The notes beneath the pieces were generated by a model. The model was not told the origin of the DNA. It saw only the letters and a list, made by a program, of their open reading frames with translations, and ran no database searches. From Azolla caroliniana (taxonomy: Eukaryota > Polypodiophyta), in contig JBHGNT010000012.1 in the NCBI GenBank assembly GCA_043228905.1, positions 13,392,001 through 13,456,000 of the forward strand: a DNA stretch of 64,000 nt, in the 5' to 3' direction. Below are positions 10,876 through 21,654 of this stretch, one piece after another. Each line of letters starts with the position of its first letter. Positions within the stretch are counted from its first letter, which is position 1. Position numbers and translations under genes: made by a program.

Positions 10876-11180
10876 CTCTGATTCTCCCCTTATGTCGATT
10901 ACGAGTTGAAATCCACTTTCTACACTTTCCACATCACCACAATCTTCGTCTAGTTGGTCCTCGTTGTCCGTCTTGTCTAGGGTTACATAGGATTCGTCGT
11001 CAGTCTGCTTCTTGAAGATCTTTACCCGTTTCCCCAACATAGGCACTCGTAGTGTTGTTGCATCCAACTCGCATAGTCGGTAAGTGTTGTCCATAGGCCA
11101 GAAATATAAATACATTATGTAAACTCTCCGATAGGTAGAAAAGTAGGTGAGGAAATAGGTAGAACTAGGAATAGTCGAGT
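10876..11180 (-). pseudogene. Gypsy pol C-terminal fragment, family-B-like
   Basis: On the minus strand an open frame includes WPMDNTYRLCELDA and VPMLGKRVKIFKKQ, then an acidic tail (TDNEDQLDEDCGD). This resembles the extreme C-terminus of gypsy polyproteins after the integrase, and is close to the end of B2 (MYHLAELDGTVENS). It is trapped between the A1 3' LTR and the E LTR. It repeats the DNTY region also present at the end of B1 (about 12726), so it may belong to a separate copy rather than to B1 itself. Confidence 0.5.
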
Positions 11181-11583
11181 TGTTAGCCCTCACAATCAGC
11201 TGATGGCTTGGCTCTATCTAAAGAGGAAAACTATATAAACCGAGATCGGCATACTTGAATGGGAGGGATATCTAGATAATTTTTAGCGAGATTAATACCG
11301 TAGCACCGAGCTCTGCACGAACTATTTCCGGTCGAGACCCGTGTATTATAATCATTGTGAGCTTTATCATTTAATATAAGTTTCGGTCTTACTATTCTTT
11401 TATCTGTTTATTCTCCCCGTACTCGTAAACCGAGCTACGTTTATGCCTAATAGGTTGTAGCCCGTGTGCGCTCCTCGTTCTCCTATCGTCTTCTCAATGG
11501 AGAAGAAGCTTCCATGTAACACGATCCCTTGATACCGATAGCCTGTGGGCTCATCGAAGGTGTTTCCCCAGAAACAATTAACA
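11181..11583 (+). repeat. Gypsy E 5' LTR
   Basis: The LTR runs TGTTAGCCCTC to ACAATTAACA with a TATA-like CTATATAAACC at about 11230. Its last 40 bases (CTGTGGGCTCATCGAAGG onward) recur at 12685-12725 as the 3' LTR remnant, which fixes the end. The following TTTGGCATGCCCGG resembles the leader start of plant Tat-type gypsy elements rather than an initiator-tRNA primer site. Confidence 0.7.
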
Positions 11584-11774
11584 CAATTTGGCATGCCCGG
11601 TTACAGTTGTAAGGTCACAGCGAACTACGTAGGAGGCAAACCCCAACTGCCATTACGGCGCCCAATCGCATCACGCGATCTCGGCGACCTGCCTGACGCC
11701 CTGAGCCAGTCGAAGGAACTTCCGACTCGGCGGTCACTGACCAATCTTTCTAGGAACTATCGGAGGCCCACCGG

Positions 11775-12640
11775 TTGCAATCCTCACCACCATATAACCA
11801 GTCGCGAGTTGATTCCGCACCGACCTCCCCGCCGAGCCCTCCAGAGGTCACCCAACCTGACCCTAACCCTTTTCCGGATTTACCTAAGGACCCGGATCTC
11901 GATACCATGCCTTCCCCCTACCCACAATATACAGACGGCCTTGATGCGGAATCCCACACCCGTGCTTTCGTGTCCACATGGCAAGCCAACCACTCGACGT
12001 AGCGGTTATCGGTTGCCGAAATCGAGGCCTCCAAAATCGCGGAATTTACTCTATCCCTCGGACCGGCTGCTCGATGGTACTACTGCTTCGATGTAGGGGA
12101 GATCACAATGTTCCAGGAAGTCCAAACAAAGTTTCTAGAATTATTTCACTGTGAAGTTTCGAAGCGCGAATTGTATCGACAGTTCTTTTGCATCAGCCAA
12201 GAACCTCACGAGACGGTCGCCCAGCCCAGTTTACGATCCGGTTTCAGGATCTCTACCAACAACTGGTCGATGATGTCTCGGCTCATCACATTCCGGATAC
12301 CTTCCTTTCCAGCCTAGGGGAGCCTCTACGGATGACGCTCGCACTTACCAATTTCTCGAACCAGACAATCGAGCAAGTCATCGCACGCGTCCTTGCCATT
12401 GATCGGACACAACATACGATGGCTTTCTCCCTGGGCTCTTTGCAAAGCACTCTTCCTCAGGAGGACAGCCGGTTCCGACAAGCCCTCCAATGCACAGCCT
12501 GTTCGGGCTGAGGCCATCTGGCTCTCGAGTGCCCTCACCGGCCACATTGTCCAATCTGTCAGTCCCGATCCCACACGGTCGAGCAATGCGAATACAACAT
12601 GCTCAACCATACAAAGACGACTCTGGTTCGCCAGATAGAT
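11775..12640 (+). pseudogene. Gypsy E gag remnant
   Basis: The reading frame includes FTLSLGPAARWYYCF and FQEVQTKFLELFHCE, then, after a frameshift near 12225, FTIRFQDLYQQLVDD and LRMTLALTNFSNQ. This is the Retrotrans_gag fold. Two CCHC knuckles follow near 12470-12595: CTACSG, a stop codon, GHLALEC, and then CPICQSRSHTVEQC. Stops at about 12001 and 12509 plus the frameshift make it non-functional. No protease or RT follows. Confidence 0.7.
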
Positions 12641-12725
12641 CCTCGAAATACTTATTCACGACAAGACAAACGTCATTCATACCACTGTGGGCTCATCGAA
12701 GGTGTTTCCCCAGAAATAGTTAACA

Positions 12726-12988
12726 GTAAGTTCCGTTGTCGAAAATTTTCCGAACCTCATTTGGCCCGAACCACCTTTTCGTGAACTTCTGTATCCTTGT
12801 ATGTTGATGATCCAAAATATTGTCATAGACAATCACTCAATCTCCTTCTTCAATCTTCCGTGGTCGTAGTCGGTGCTTTGTGTCAAACCGGCTTTTGTTC
12901 CGGAATCACGCTTCTTGTTGTTGACGTGTTGCTTCTGCTATGTCTTCCAGTCTTCCCTCTAGTTGTCGTATCTGGACCGCTAGTAGTT
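12726..12988 (-). pseudogene. Gypsy B1 integrase C-terminal segment
   Basis: Reading leftward from 12988 the frame gives EELLAVQIRQLEGRLED, RHRLRP-type spacing, KIEEGD, a stop, VIVYDNILDHQHTR and KFTKRWFGPNEVRKIF, which is the C-terminal DNA-binding part of a gypsy integrase. It continues directly from the MSQE-type residues at 18635 once copia D is removed. Stops fall near 12905 and 12827. The segment ends at GTY, where gypsy E begins. Confidence 0.75.
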
Positions 12989-12993
12989 CTTCC

Positions 12994-13551
12994 TGTTGAG
13001 AAGCAAGCTCAACATGGTATGTGATGCTTATTGGGAAATAAGCTATAGTAGCTATTTAGCTACTTGTGAACATAAAGGAGAAACAGTTAATTAGCTACTG
13101 ACAGCTATTTAGCGACTGACAACTATTTAGCTACTGACAGCTATTTAGCGACTGACAGCTAATTAGCTACTGACAGCTATTTAGCGATTGACAGCTAATT
13201 AGCTACTGACAGCTATTTAGCGACTGACAGCTAATTAGCTGCATACGTAAGTAACTTATTACTTAGGTAGAAAGTAAGAGAGTAAGTAAGTAAGTAAGAA
13301 ACACAGGAAGTAGAACTCTGAGAGAGAGAGTGAGGATAGAGAAAAAGAACTCAGAGAGTGAGAGCAAAAGAGAGAAACAGACGAGAGTAAGTAGAGCTCC
13401 GCGTATAATGAAATAGAAGAAGTTTTGGTTGCTACAGAGGTAAGTCTCCTTCCCCCTTCCCTTCTGTGTTTGAGCACTAAACGATCTAGCACACCACAAT
13501 CTGCCACGCACATAAGAAGAGCCTGAGTGCCTTCTTCACGTTTTCTTAACA
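12994..13551 (+). repeat. Copia D 5' LTR with AGCTAATTAGCT repeats
   Basis: The LTR runs TGTTGAGAAGCAAGC to TTTCTTAACA. Between about 13085 and 13245 it holds about nine 18-bp units alternating AGCTAATTAGCTACTGAC and AGCTATTTAGCGACTGAC. Each contains a palindrome related to the one arrayed in the central transposon. An AGTAAGTAAGTA simple repeat lies at about 13270-13290. Confidence 0.92.
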
Positions 13552-13563
13552 TGGTATCAGAGC
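13552..13563 (+). promoter_or_regulatory. Primer binding site of copia D
   Basis: TGGTATCAGAGC directly follows the LTR and matches the initiator-methionine tRNA 3' end. Confidence 0.9.
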
Positions 13564-13691
13564 AGAGTTGCTCATAAAGAAGAGTACAAAAGGTGCATAG
13601 ATCTGAGAAAGGTATTTCTCTATTTGCTGATCTGAATCAGAAAGGTACTTGTTGAAGTAATCGTAGCAGAAACCCTTGTTTGGAAGAGATA

Positions 13692-14576
13692 ATGGCTGTA
13701 GAGAATGCGGGCCAAATAGTTACAGAGAAACTAGATAAAAACAATTTCCCGGCGTGGAAATTTAGAATGACAAATTTCCTAATGGGGAAAGGATACTGGG
13801 ATTACATTGAAGGAGACCTAGAAGAGGCTCCGGAGATCCCAGAAGAAAATGCCACAGCAGCACAGATTAAAGCATTCAAAGATTGGAATCAAGGGGCAAG
13901 GAAGGTAATGCATTGGCTCTCACTTAGCATCTCAGATTCGATGCTTGGGCACATACAGGATGTTATGCTCCCAAAAGAAGCTTGGGACTGTTTGGTAAAA
14001 CTGTTTGCAGTAAACACAAAAGCTAGAAAGCTACAGTTGAAGACTGAGCTAAATACCTTAGAAAAAGGTAAGATGTCAATAAATGAGTATGCCTTGAAAA
14101 TAAAGAGCATATGTGAATCACTTGCTTCTATCAATGTAAAGATAGAAGATGATGATAAGGTAGAAATAGGCTTAAGAGGCATAGGACCTCAATACAAAAG
14201 CTTTAAAACCTCTATGCTTACAAGGGATAGTATCCCAAGCTTTCCAGATCTGGTTTCAATGCTTGTAGTAGAAGAAAGGAATCAGATGGATGATGTAAAT
14301 AAAGGAAATCTTGAGAATGAGGGGCAAGCCCTATATAATAGTGCTGGAAGAGGCCCAGGAAGAGGCCATGGAAGATTTGGCTCAGCAAGAACCAACAATA
14401 ATGGTTATCAAGGAAGAGGACAACAAACCATTAGAGGAAGAAACAACAATAGAGGCAGGGGGAGCAACCAAGGTAGAGGTAAGCAAACATATGTAAATGA
14501 TGATGATTGTTGGTATTGTGGAAAACCAGGCCACACACAAGCTAAATGTTACAAGAAGCAAAATGATGAGGAATGA
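13692..14576 (+). CDS. Copia D Gag protein
   Basis: The open frame from ATG 13692 gives about 294 residues: an N-terminal copia Gag (UBN2-type) region with ITEKLDKNNFPAWKFRM-like spacing, LNTLEKGKMSINEYALKI and a Gly/Arg-rich linker, then a CCHC knuckle CWYCGKPGHTQAKC at about 14506-14547. It would form particles and bind RNA. In many copia elements gag and pol form one frame; here a TGA at 14574 separates them in the same frame, so the stop may be either a disabling change or a read-through site. The first is likelier given the other breaks downstream. Confidence 0.8.
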   Translation: MAVENAGQIVTEKLDKNNFPAWKFRMTNFLMGKGYWDYIEGDLEEAPEIPEENATAAQIKAFKDWNQGARKVMHWLSLSISDSMLGHIQDVMLPKEAWDCLVKLFAVNTKARKLQLKTELNTLEKGKMSINEYALKIKSICESLASINVKIEDDDKVEIGLRGIGPQYKSFKTSMLTRDSIPSFPDLVSMLVVEERNQMDDVNKGNLENEGQALYNSAGRGPGRGHGRFGSARTNNNGYQGRGQQTIRGRNNNRGRGSNQGRGKQTYVNDDDCWYCGKPGHTQAKCYKKQNDEE

Positions 14577-17500
14577 GGAAAGAGACAGCAGAATAACTAT
14601 GCCCAAACTAGTGAAGATTGTGAAAAAGATGGTGCATTTGTGGTACAACATGAGATAGCAGCAGTGGCTGAAAGCTCACAGAAATGTAATGAAGAGTTTA
14701 CATGGTATGTAGACTTGGGGGCATCTAACCATATGATTGGACATGCAAACTGGTTTGAAAGGTTGAGAGAACCAGAGATTCCTGGCTATGTACAGACGGG
14801 TGATAATAGTACTCACCAAATAGAACATGTTGGAGATATCCCACTGTGGGAAGAAAAAGGAAAGACTAAGTATATGTTGAATGTAATGCATGTTCCGAAT
14901 CTTGCTAAGAATATGATTTCTGTTGGACAGATAGTAGAGCAAGGTATGCAAGTAAAGTTTAAGCAAAGTGGATGCTATATAGAAAAGAATGGGAAGCTCA
15001 TTGCAAAAGGAAAACGACAAGGAAGAATGTTTATTTTGGATGTTGACATGCCTAGACAGATTTCAGCTATGTTTGCAAATGGAATGAGTGTAGTCTCAGA
15101 TGTGGAAATGTGGCATAAAAGGATTGGCCACATAAGTATGCAAACCCTAAAGAATATGTTGAGAAAAGATGTAGTGGCTGGACTGCCAAAACTGAAAAAT
15201 TGTGAAATGGGAATGATATGTGAAGCATGTCAATATGGAAAGCAAAATAAGTTGTCATTCCCTCATGAAAGACATGTAAGTAAAAATCTGTTGGATTTGG
15301 TACATACGGATGTATGGGGACCAACTAAGAATGCATCTATCGGTGGCTGCAGATTTTATGTAACCTTTATTGATGATTGCTCAAGGAAAACATGGGTGTA
15401 CTTCATGAAAGAGAAAAGTGAAGTGTTTGAATGTTTTCGTAAGTTTAAATGCTTGGTAGAAAAGCAGGCAGGTACAAGAATAAAATGTTTAAGATCTGAT
15501 GGAGGAGGAGAGTATTTCTCCAATGAATTTTCTGATTTTCTATGCAATCAGGGGATAAGAAGATAGTTCACATGTAGATATACTCCACAGCAAAATGGAG
15601 TTGCTGAGAGGAAAAATAGAACATTGGTGAACATTGCAAGGGCTTTGATGACAGAGAAGAATATGCCATTGTACTATTGGGCAGAAGCTGTAAATACAGA
15701 AAATTATATTTTAAATAGATGTATAACATCGGGAGTACATGAAGCAACTCCTGAAGCGTGTTTCTATGGAAGGAAACCTAGCGTAGAACACTTAAAAGTG
15801 TTTGGATGCCTTGCATATGTACATGTGCCTGCAGAAGTAAGAAGTAAGTTGGATCCAAAAGCAGAAAAATATATTTTTGTTGTCTATTCAGAAGAACAAA
15901 AAGGGTATAGATGCTATAACCCTGTAACAAAGAAGATTGTGACAAGTAGGGATGTAATCTTTGATGAGTTAGCTAGCTGGTACAGTCCAAAACAGAATCC
16001 AGAGACTGATGAAGACAGTGAGATTGAAGACAGACAAATCTGAAAATGTAGAAGACTGCCACAGAGATGGAAGCAAGGTTGGACAGCAAAGTCCAACATC
16101 AACAGAATGTTCTGGACCATCAAAAAGCTCAGATGGTAAATCTGATTCGAATTCTTGGAGTGGAAAAAGTGGAGGACACAAAAAATGTGATGATAAAAAA
16201 GGAAAACAGAAAATGCCAGAGTATGAAATGTTGGATGACTTGTCTAAAATCATGGAAGATGAGGATTCAGATGTGTCATTGGATGATCTTCTTGGTATAA
16301 GAGGATTGAAAATCCCTGGTATGGAAAAAGCATTGAAGGATGCAAATCAGAAACTGAGAAGATCAGATAGAGAGAAAAAAACTGTTGAAAGATTTGGTTA
16401 TGATACATATATGGCTATGCATTATGCATATATGTCTAAGGTGGTACAGATCCCTGATCCAAGTAGTTTTGATGAGGCTAAAACTGAGAAGAAATGGGTG
16501 GATGCAATGCAAGAAGAGATTGATGCATTGGCTGAAAACAAAACATGGGATTTGGTGAAGTTACCAAAAGGACAAAATGTGGTAGGTTGCAAATGGGTCT
16601 ACAAGACAAAGCATGATTCCAGTGGGAACGTAAGTAGACATAAAGCAAGATTGGTTGCAAAGGGATATGCCCAAATGCAAGGAATTGATTATGATGAGAC
16701 ATTTGCACCGGTTGCAAAGATGGCAAGATTGAGGACATTACTGGCTGTAGGTGCAGCCAGAAGATGGTTTCTTCATCATATGGATGTAAAAAATGCCTTT
16801 TTACATGGTAACTTGGAAGAAGAAGTGTATATGTGTCAACCACCAGGTTTTGAAGATAGGAAGCATTCAGATTATGTATGTAAGCTGAAAAAGGCTCTCT
16901 ATGGACTGAAACAGGCACCAAGAACATGGCACAGAAAACTTTCAGATTATCTGAAAAAACTTGACTTCAAAATGTCAAAGGCTGATTCATCATTGTATGT
17001 TAAAAGGAAAGATGATTGTATTGTTGTGATTCTGATTTATGTTGATGATCTCATCATTGGAGGTGATTTCATGGATGAGATAAGTAAGCTGAAATGAAAT
17101 TTGGAAATGAAATTTCATATGAAAGATTTGGGAGATCTGAGATATTTTTTGGGTATTGAAATCATCAGATCTAAAAGTGGTAAATGTGTGTTGCAAAGAC
17201 AATATGCAACAACTATGTTGAAAAAGTATGGTATGCTTGGATGCAAACCTATTGGAGTACCACTAGATAAAAACTGCAAATTGAGGACTGATTTGGGAGC
17301 CAAAATAGAAGATGTAAACATGTACAGGTCTATGGTGGGCAGCCTTATTTATTTGACCATAACAAGACCTGATTTGAGTTATGCAATTGGATTAGTCAGC
17401 CAATTTATGCAACAGCCAACAAAGCCGCATTTGGATTGCATTAGAAGAATTCTGAGGTATGTAAAAGCTACTTAGAACTATGGATTGCTTTACAGGGCTG

Positions 17501-18039
17501 ATTTGGACATAAATCTGGAAGGATATACACATGTTGATTGGGCTGGAAGCCAAACAGATAGTAGATCCACAAGTGGATATATCTTTACATTGGGAAGTGC
17601 GGGTATTTCATGGAGTAGCAAGAAATAGGCTACTGTTGCATTGTCTAGTACTGAAGCTGAGTACAGAGGAGCTGCCATAGCCACTTGTGAAGAGGTATGG
17701 ATCAGAAGATTGCTTGCTAATTTGGGAGAGTATATAGACGGTACTGTCACAATCTGGTGTGACAACATGAGCAGCATTCAGCTTGCAAAGAACCCAGTGT
17801 TCCATGCAAGAACAAAGCACATTGAAGTGCATTATCACTTTGTTAGAGAAAAAGTGATGGAAGGAGAAGTTGATCTGGTGTATGTGAATACAAATCAGCA
17901 GGTTGCTGATATTCTCACAAAGGGATTGAGTGTGGAAAAGCATACACAATTTCGGAACATGATGGGAGTTGTAGACATTGATATGATGGCTGAAAAGCAT
18001 CATGGAAAAGAAGTTGTAGATAACCCCAAGAAAGGATAA
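14577..18039 (+). pseudogene. Copia D pol (protease-integrase-RT-RNase H), broken
   Basis: Protease has WYVDLGASNHMI (Ser of DSGAS replaced by Leu). The zinc site has MWHKRIGHIS and CEACQYGKQNK. Integrase has VHTDVWGPTKN, LRSDGGGEYFSN and NGVAERKNRTL. RT has GCKWVYKTKHD, DVKNAFLHGNLEEEVYM and an intact LIYVDDLIIGG. RNase H has SSTEAEYRGAAI and WCDNMSSIQLAKN. Breaks: TAG at 15564, a frameshift between about 16009 and 16040, TGA at about 17095, TAG at 17473 and TAG at 17626. The frame is otherwise well preserved, so the element is moderately old. Confidence 0.88.
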
Positions 18040-18057
18040 GTTGAGCTTGAGGGGGAG

Positions 18058-18629
18058 TGTTGAGAAGCAAGCTCAACATGGTATGTGATGCTTATTGGGA
18101 AATAAGCTATATTAGCTATTTAGCTACTTGTGAACATAAAGGAGAAACAACTAATTAGCTACTAACAACTATTTAACGACTGTCAGCTATTTAGCTACTG
18201 ACAGCTATTTAGCGACTGACAGCTAATTAGCTACTGACAGCTATTTAGCGACTGACAGCTAATTAGCTACTGACAGCTATTTAGCGACTGACAGCTAATT
18301 AGCTACAGGCAGCTAATTAGCTGCATACGTAAGTAACTTATTACTTAGGTAGAAAGTAAGAGAGTAAGTAAGTAAGAAACACAGGAAGTAGAACTCTGAG
18401 AGAGAGAGTGAAGATAGAGAAAAAGAACTCAGAGAGTGAGAGCAAAAGAGAGAAACAGACGAGAGCAAGTAGAGCTCCGCGTATAATGAAATAGAAGAAG
18501 TTTTGGCTGCTACAGAGGTAAGTCTCCTTCCCCCTTCCCTTCTGTGTTTGAGCACTAAACGATCTAGCACACCACAATCCGCCGCGCACATAAGAAGAGC
18601 CCGAGTGCCTTCTTCACGTTTTCTTAACA
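18058..18629 (+). repeat. Copia D 3' LTR
   Basis: The 3' LTR starts after the purine tract GAGGGGGAG (18049-18057) and ends TTCTTAACA. It is 14 bp longer than the 5' copy, mainly from a different number of AGCTAATTAGCT units (about 18150-18320), and carries scattered substitutions. Confidence 0.92.
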
Positions 18630-18634
18630 CTTCC

Positions 18635-19600
18635 TGGCTCATCTCTTCCTTCCACGGTAGCACTATCCATGTCGCGATCGCGGTTTCCGTCGGCAGTACC
18701 GGTGCTTGTCCGGTCATAAGTTCTGTCGGCATATAACCGGTTACAGAGCTATGTGTCGTCTGATCTACCCATAGTGCATACGGGAGCATCTGCGGCCAAT
18801 CCTTCACCCTTCCGTCGCATGCTTTGGCAAGTGCTTTGACGATCGAACTATGTCCTCGTTCGATTTTCCCGTTGGCATCCGGATTGTATGTCGTTGTTAG
18901 TGTTAACCGAACTCCATGTTTGGTGAAGAATTCCCTAGCTTTATCAGAGTCGAGTTCTCCCCGATCCACAATCACTTGTCCTACGCACCCATACCTGCAA
19001 AACACTTATTCCAAAAGGAATTGGCATACCACAGAACACGTTTTCCTCCATACCGCTCGACCTTCTACTTGGTTTGTGAAATCTTCCCGAGCTAACACCA
19101 AGTACTTCTTTTGTCTGATCCCGGTTGGGATGGCTACAATGTCAACCATCCATTTGAAGTTGATTGTCGGTGAGAATGTCGGATGTAACTCATCTCGGTG
19201 TTGAACCCCGGAGTAGACTTGGCATTTCTCATAGCTTTCCGTGAACTCCGCGACATCTTTGTAATATTCTTCCACCAATATCTTTGCTTGATCTTCACAA
19301 ATGTTGCCCATGTTCCCCAATGTCTAGCCCAATCGTATTCGTGAAATTCGGACATTATCTGGTTTCGTTGCTCTTTTGTCGCGACTACTCGAAGTGGTAT
19401 GCCATCCGGTCTTTTCGGTTCCCTCCATATTAATCCATTTTTCAAGACGAACTTTCGGACTTGCCGCTTCTTACTTCGGATCTCGGCTCTCTTCTCTTTA
19501 TTGTCCGATGATTCCTCGATTTCTTGTAGCAATTTCCCGATAAGCAAGCTTTCTCCCTCATATTCTTCTTCCCGGAATTCTCGGATTACGTTCACCCGGC
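18635..19600 (-). pseudogene. Gypsy B1 integrase (zinc finger and catalytic core)
   Basis: Read leftward, the HHCC region includes EFHEYDWARHWGTWATF and the core has FKWMVDIVAIPTG, VIVDRGELDSDKAREFF and GKIERGHSSIVKALAK, giving the D-D-E residues. The surrounding LVLAREDFTNQVEGRAV and YNPDANGKIERGH match B2 at 50590-50930. A TAA near 19008 and a frame change near 19200 break it. The frame runs into copia D at 18634 and resumes at 12988. Confidence 0.82.
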
Positions 19601-19679
19601 ATATGTGCTCCGAAGCAAAGTAGTCTTCGGAAACTTCTTCATTATTGGATTTGGTTATGTTGTCTCCGAACCATGTCCT

Positions 19680-20156
19680 TTATAGCATATCTACTACCAC
19701 GTTGTCTTTTCCAGAGATGTGTCGTACCTCTGGATTAAGTAACTTAACAGATGCAATCCACCTTAGCATAGCCACATCTGGTATAGTACAACACTGCATC
19801 ATCCCGAGTATCGGAAGACAATCCGTTTCGATCACTACTTCGGCTCTAATTAAATAATCTCGATCTGATTTGATTGCCGACACGACTCCCCATAATTCTC
19901 TTTTGACTAGTGCATACCCGTGTTGCCTTTCGTTGAGAACCTTTGCTCCGAATTGGATCGGATATCGCGAACCATCCGAGTCGGCTTGATTGATGATCCA
20001 TCCGATTCCGGTTGGACTTGTGTCAACCATTACTATGATCGGTCGGTCATGGCTCGGCTTCTTAAGTGATTCCACTATCCATAGTGTTTTCTTAAGCTTC
20101 TTCATGGCTTTAGTATGTTCCGGTCTCCATTCGAACTTCTTACCCTTCCGCAACAT
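19680..20156 (-). pseudogene. Gypsy B1 RNase H domain
   Basis: The frame includes IIVMVDTSPTGIGWI, YALVKRELWGVVSAI, VVIETDCLPILGM and HISGKDNVVVDML, which supply the four acidic residues of RNase H (D, E, D, D). B2 carries the same domain at 49746-50130. The segment itself is open, but its neighbours on both sides are shifted in frame. Confidence 0.82.
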
Positions 20157-21300
20157 GTGATAGCGTGGGTCTGCAATATATGCATAGTGCGGAATCCATA
20201 TGTGATAGAATGCACATGCTCCAAGAAACCTTCGGACTTCGGATTGTCACTCGCATACTTCTTTCATAGCTTGAATCGCATCGATCTTGGTTGGTGACGG
20301 TCTTCAGCTATAGGGCCCACATAGATGTCCGACTACCAATATTTCTTCTTGTCCGAATGCTGATTTCTCACCGGAAAGTGTTAGGCGCACATCTTCTAAC
20401 TTTCGTAGCACTTTCTGCAATTGCAAATATGGTCGACTAGGAACTGTCGGCATCCCCAATCATCCATAGTCTCATCTTTTTCTTCCACCGCGCATCCTTT
20501 CATCGGAATGTCATCTAGGAACGGTATCGTTATCTCCGGAATGCAGTCTCGAAGCACCTTGTTCATGGCATTCATCATATGTGCAACCGAGTTTGTTGCG
20601 CGTTGTGGTAGTGTGCACATTCAGACTAATCCTATCGGTGTCCGCATGGTAGTGATGTCTCGGTTCTCCATGGCTAGTTGGAATTGGTCATACCCCGAGT
20701 ATAGGTCTCCGATGTAGTATATCGCACGACCGGCAAATGCTTCCGCAAATTCGTCCACTATCGGACCGACTCCGGAGTTCCGGATCATGACCTTGTTCAT
20801 TGGTTGCAAGTCTTGGATAAATCAGAGTGACCCATTCTTCTTCAGAACCGTAAACCATCGATTTGAGTACAGAGCGTTTGATGGCTCTAGAATCCCTATC
20901 GCCACCTTCTCCTTGAGCAAGTCGATGATTTTGGGAATATGCGCCCGCGGCACCGAAATCGGCTTCAAGTTCCACGACACATGGTCAATCATGAAGATCA
21001 CCATCGGCTCCACTATCTTTGGATCAACGCACCCTATCTCCTTCGATGTGAATGCAAATGCTTTCCCATGTTGTTCCAGCATCCCATGGTATCGTTCTTC
21101 TTCATTTTGTAAAAGGAAACCACCTCCATCGATCCAAAGTTTCTTCTGGGTCTCATCCGTTGAGGCATGTCTGATATCCACGGACTTCCAAACTGTCGGA
21201 TCTCCCGAGACTTCTTTCCTCTTTTGTTCGCTATCGACGGGTAACGGTCCCGTGGCCGGTTTCACTTTCTTCTCCACAGTCTTCATATTTCGTACTTACC
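20157..21300 (-). pseudogene. Gypsy B1 reverse transcriptase, broken
   Basis: Read leftward from about 21286: HIPKIIDLLKEKVAIGILEP, WFTVLKKNGSL, IYYIGDLYSGYDQFQLAM, DITTMRTPIGLV, RATNSVAHMMNAM and the catalytic ITIPFLDDIPMKGC (FLDD as the YxDD box). The TPLGLxR and NSVAHM motifs are more like gypsy elements described from fungi than like family A; that placement is inference. The frame changes near 20815 and 20620, and the thumb region to 20157 is full of stops. Confidence 0.82.
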
Positions 21301-21654
21301 ATTGCTTCTTCTTTGCGGAGCGCATCCGGCCCCATTTTCGCAATGATCTCGTACATCTCGACCGATTCCACCGGGACTACCCGGTCTCCTTGGCTTTTAT
21401 CCTCCACAAGCTCTTCAAGTCATTGTAGCGTGTTCCCAGAGAACACTTCTTCGACTACCCCCACGATTTACGAGATGCCGACCACAACTTATCCTCTACT
21501 TTTCGGTATTCTTTCTTCTTTCCTCCGGTTATGGCCGTGTACGTAGATGCCCCATCTAGACCAATTCGTACTTGTTTTGCTCCGAGAGTTTTCTTCCTAT
21601 GTGGGGTATTAGGGATTCTTGGACTATCACTTCCCCACTCCATAACAGTCCACT
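21301..21654 (-). pseudogene. Gypsy B1 protease-RT linker, degraded
   Basis: This stretch joins the protease frame to the RT frame and contains short open pieces in different phases. A minus-strand piece at 21455-21643 is the longest. No domain can be named. By position it is the linker between protease and reverse transcriptase. Confidence 0.45.

Larger units (their letters stand above)
11181..12725 (+). mobile_element. Gypsy E, internally deleted Ty3/gypsy element
   Basis: The element has a full 5' LTR (11181-11583), a leader, a gag remnant and then only the last 41 bases of a 3' LTR (12685-12725). All of pol is missing. It interrupts family-B pol sequence. The bases flanking it (CGAGT left, GTAAG right) do not form a target duplication, so one side has probably been rearranged. 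Confidence 0.72.
12994..18629 (+). mobile_element. Copia D, full-length Ty1/copia element with 5-bp TSD
   Basis: Two LTRs (558 and 572 bp) enclose a primer site, gag, pol and a purine tract. The flanking CTTCC is present at 12989-12993 and again at 18630-18634, a perfect 5-bp target duplication within B1 integrase. The lineage is Tnt1-like by its RDVIFDE and GGGEYFSN motifs. Gag is open, but pol carries stops and a frameshift. Confidence 0.95.

Noticed and set aside
11545-12096. Open frame of 183 residues at the start of gypsy E
   Set aside because: Different frame from the recognisable gag motifs and it begins inside the LTR.
18313-18630. Extension of B1 integrase into a Ser/Leu-rich tail
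   Set aside because: The frame continues by chance into the copia D LTR; true homology stops at the TSD and resumes at 12988.
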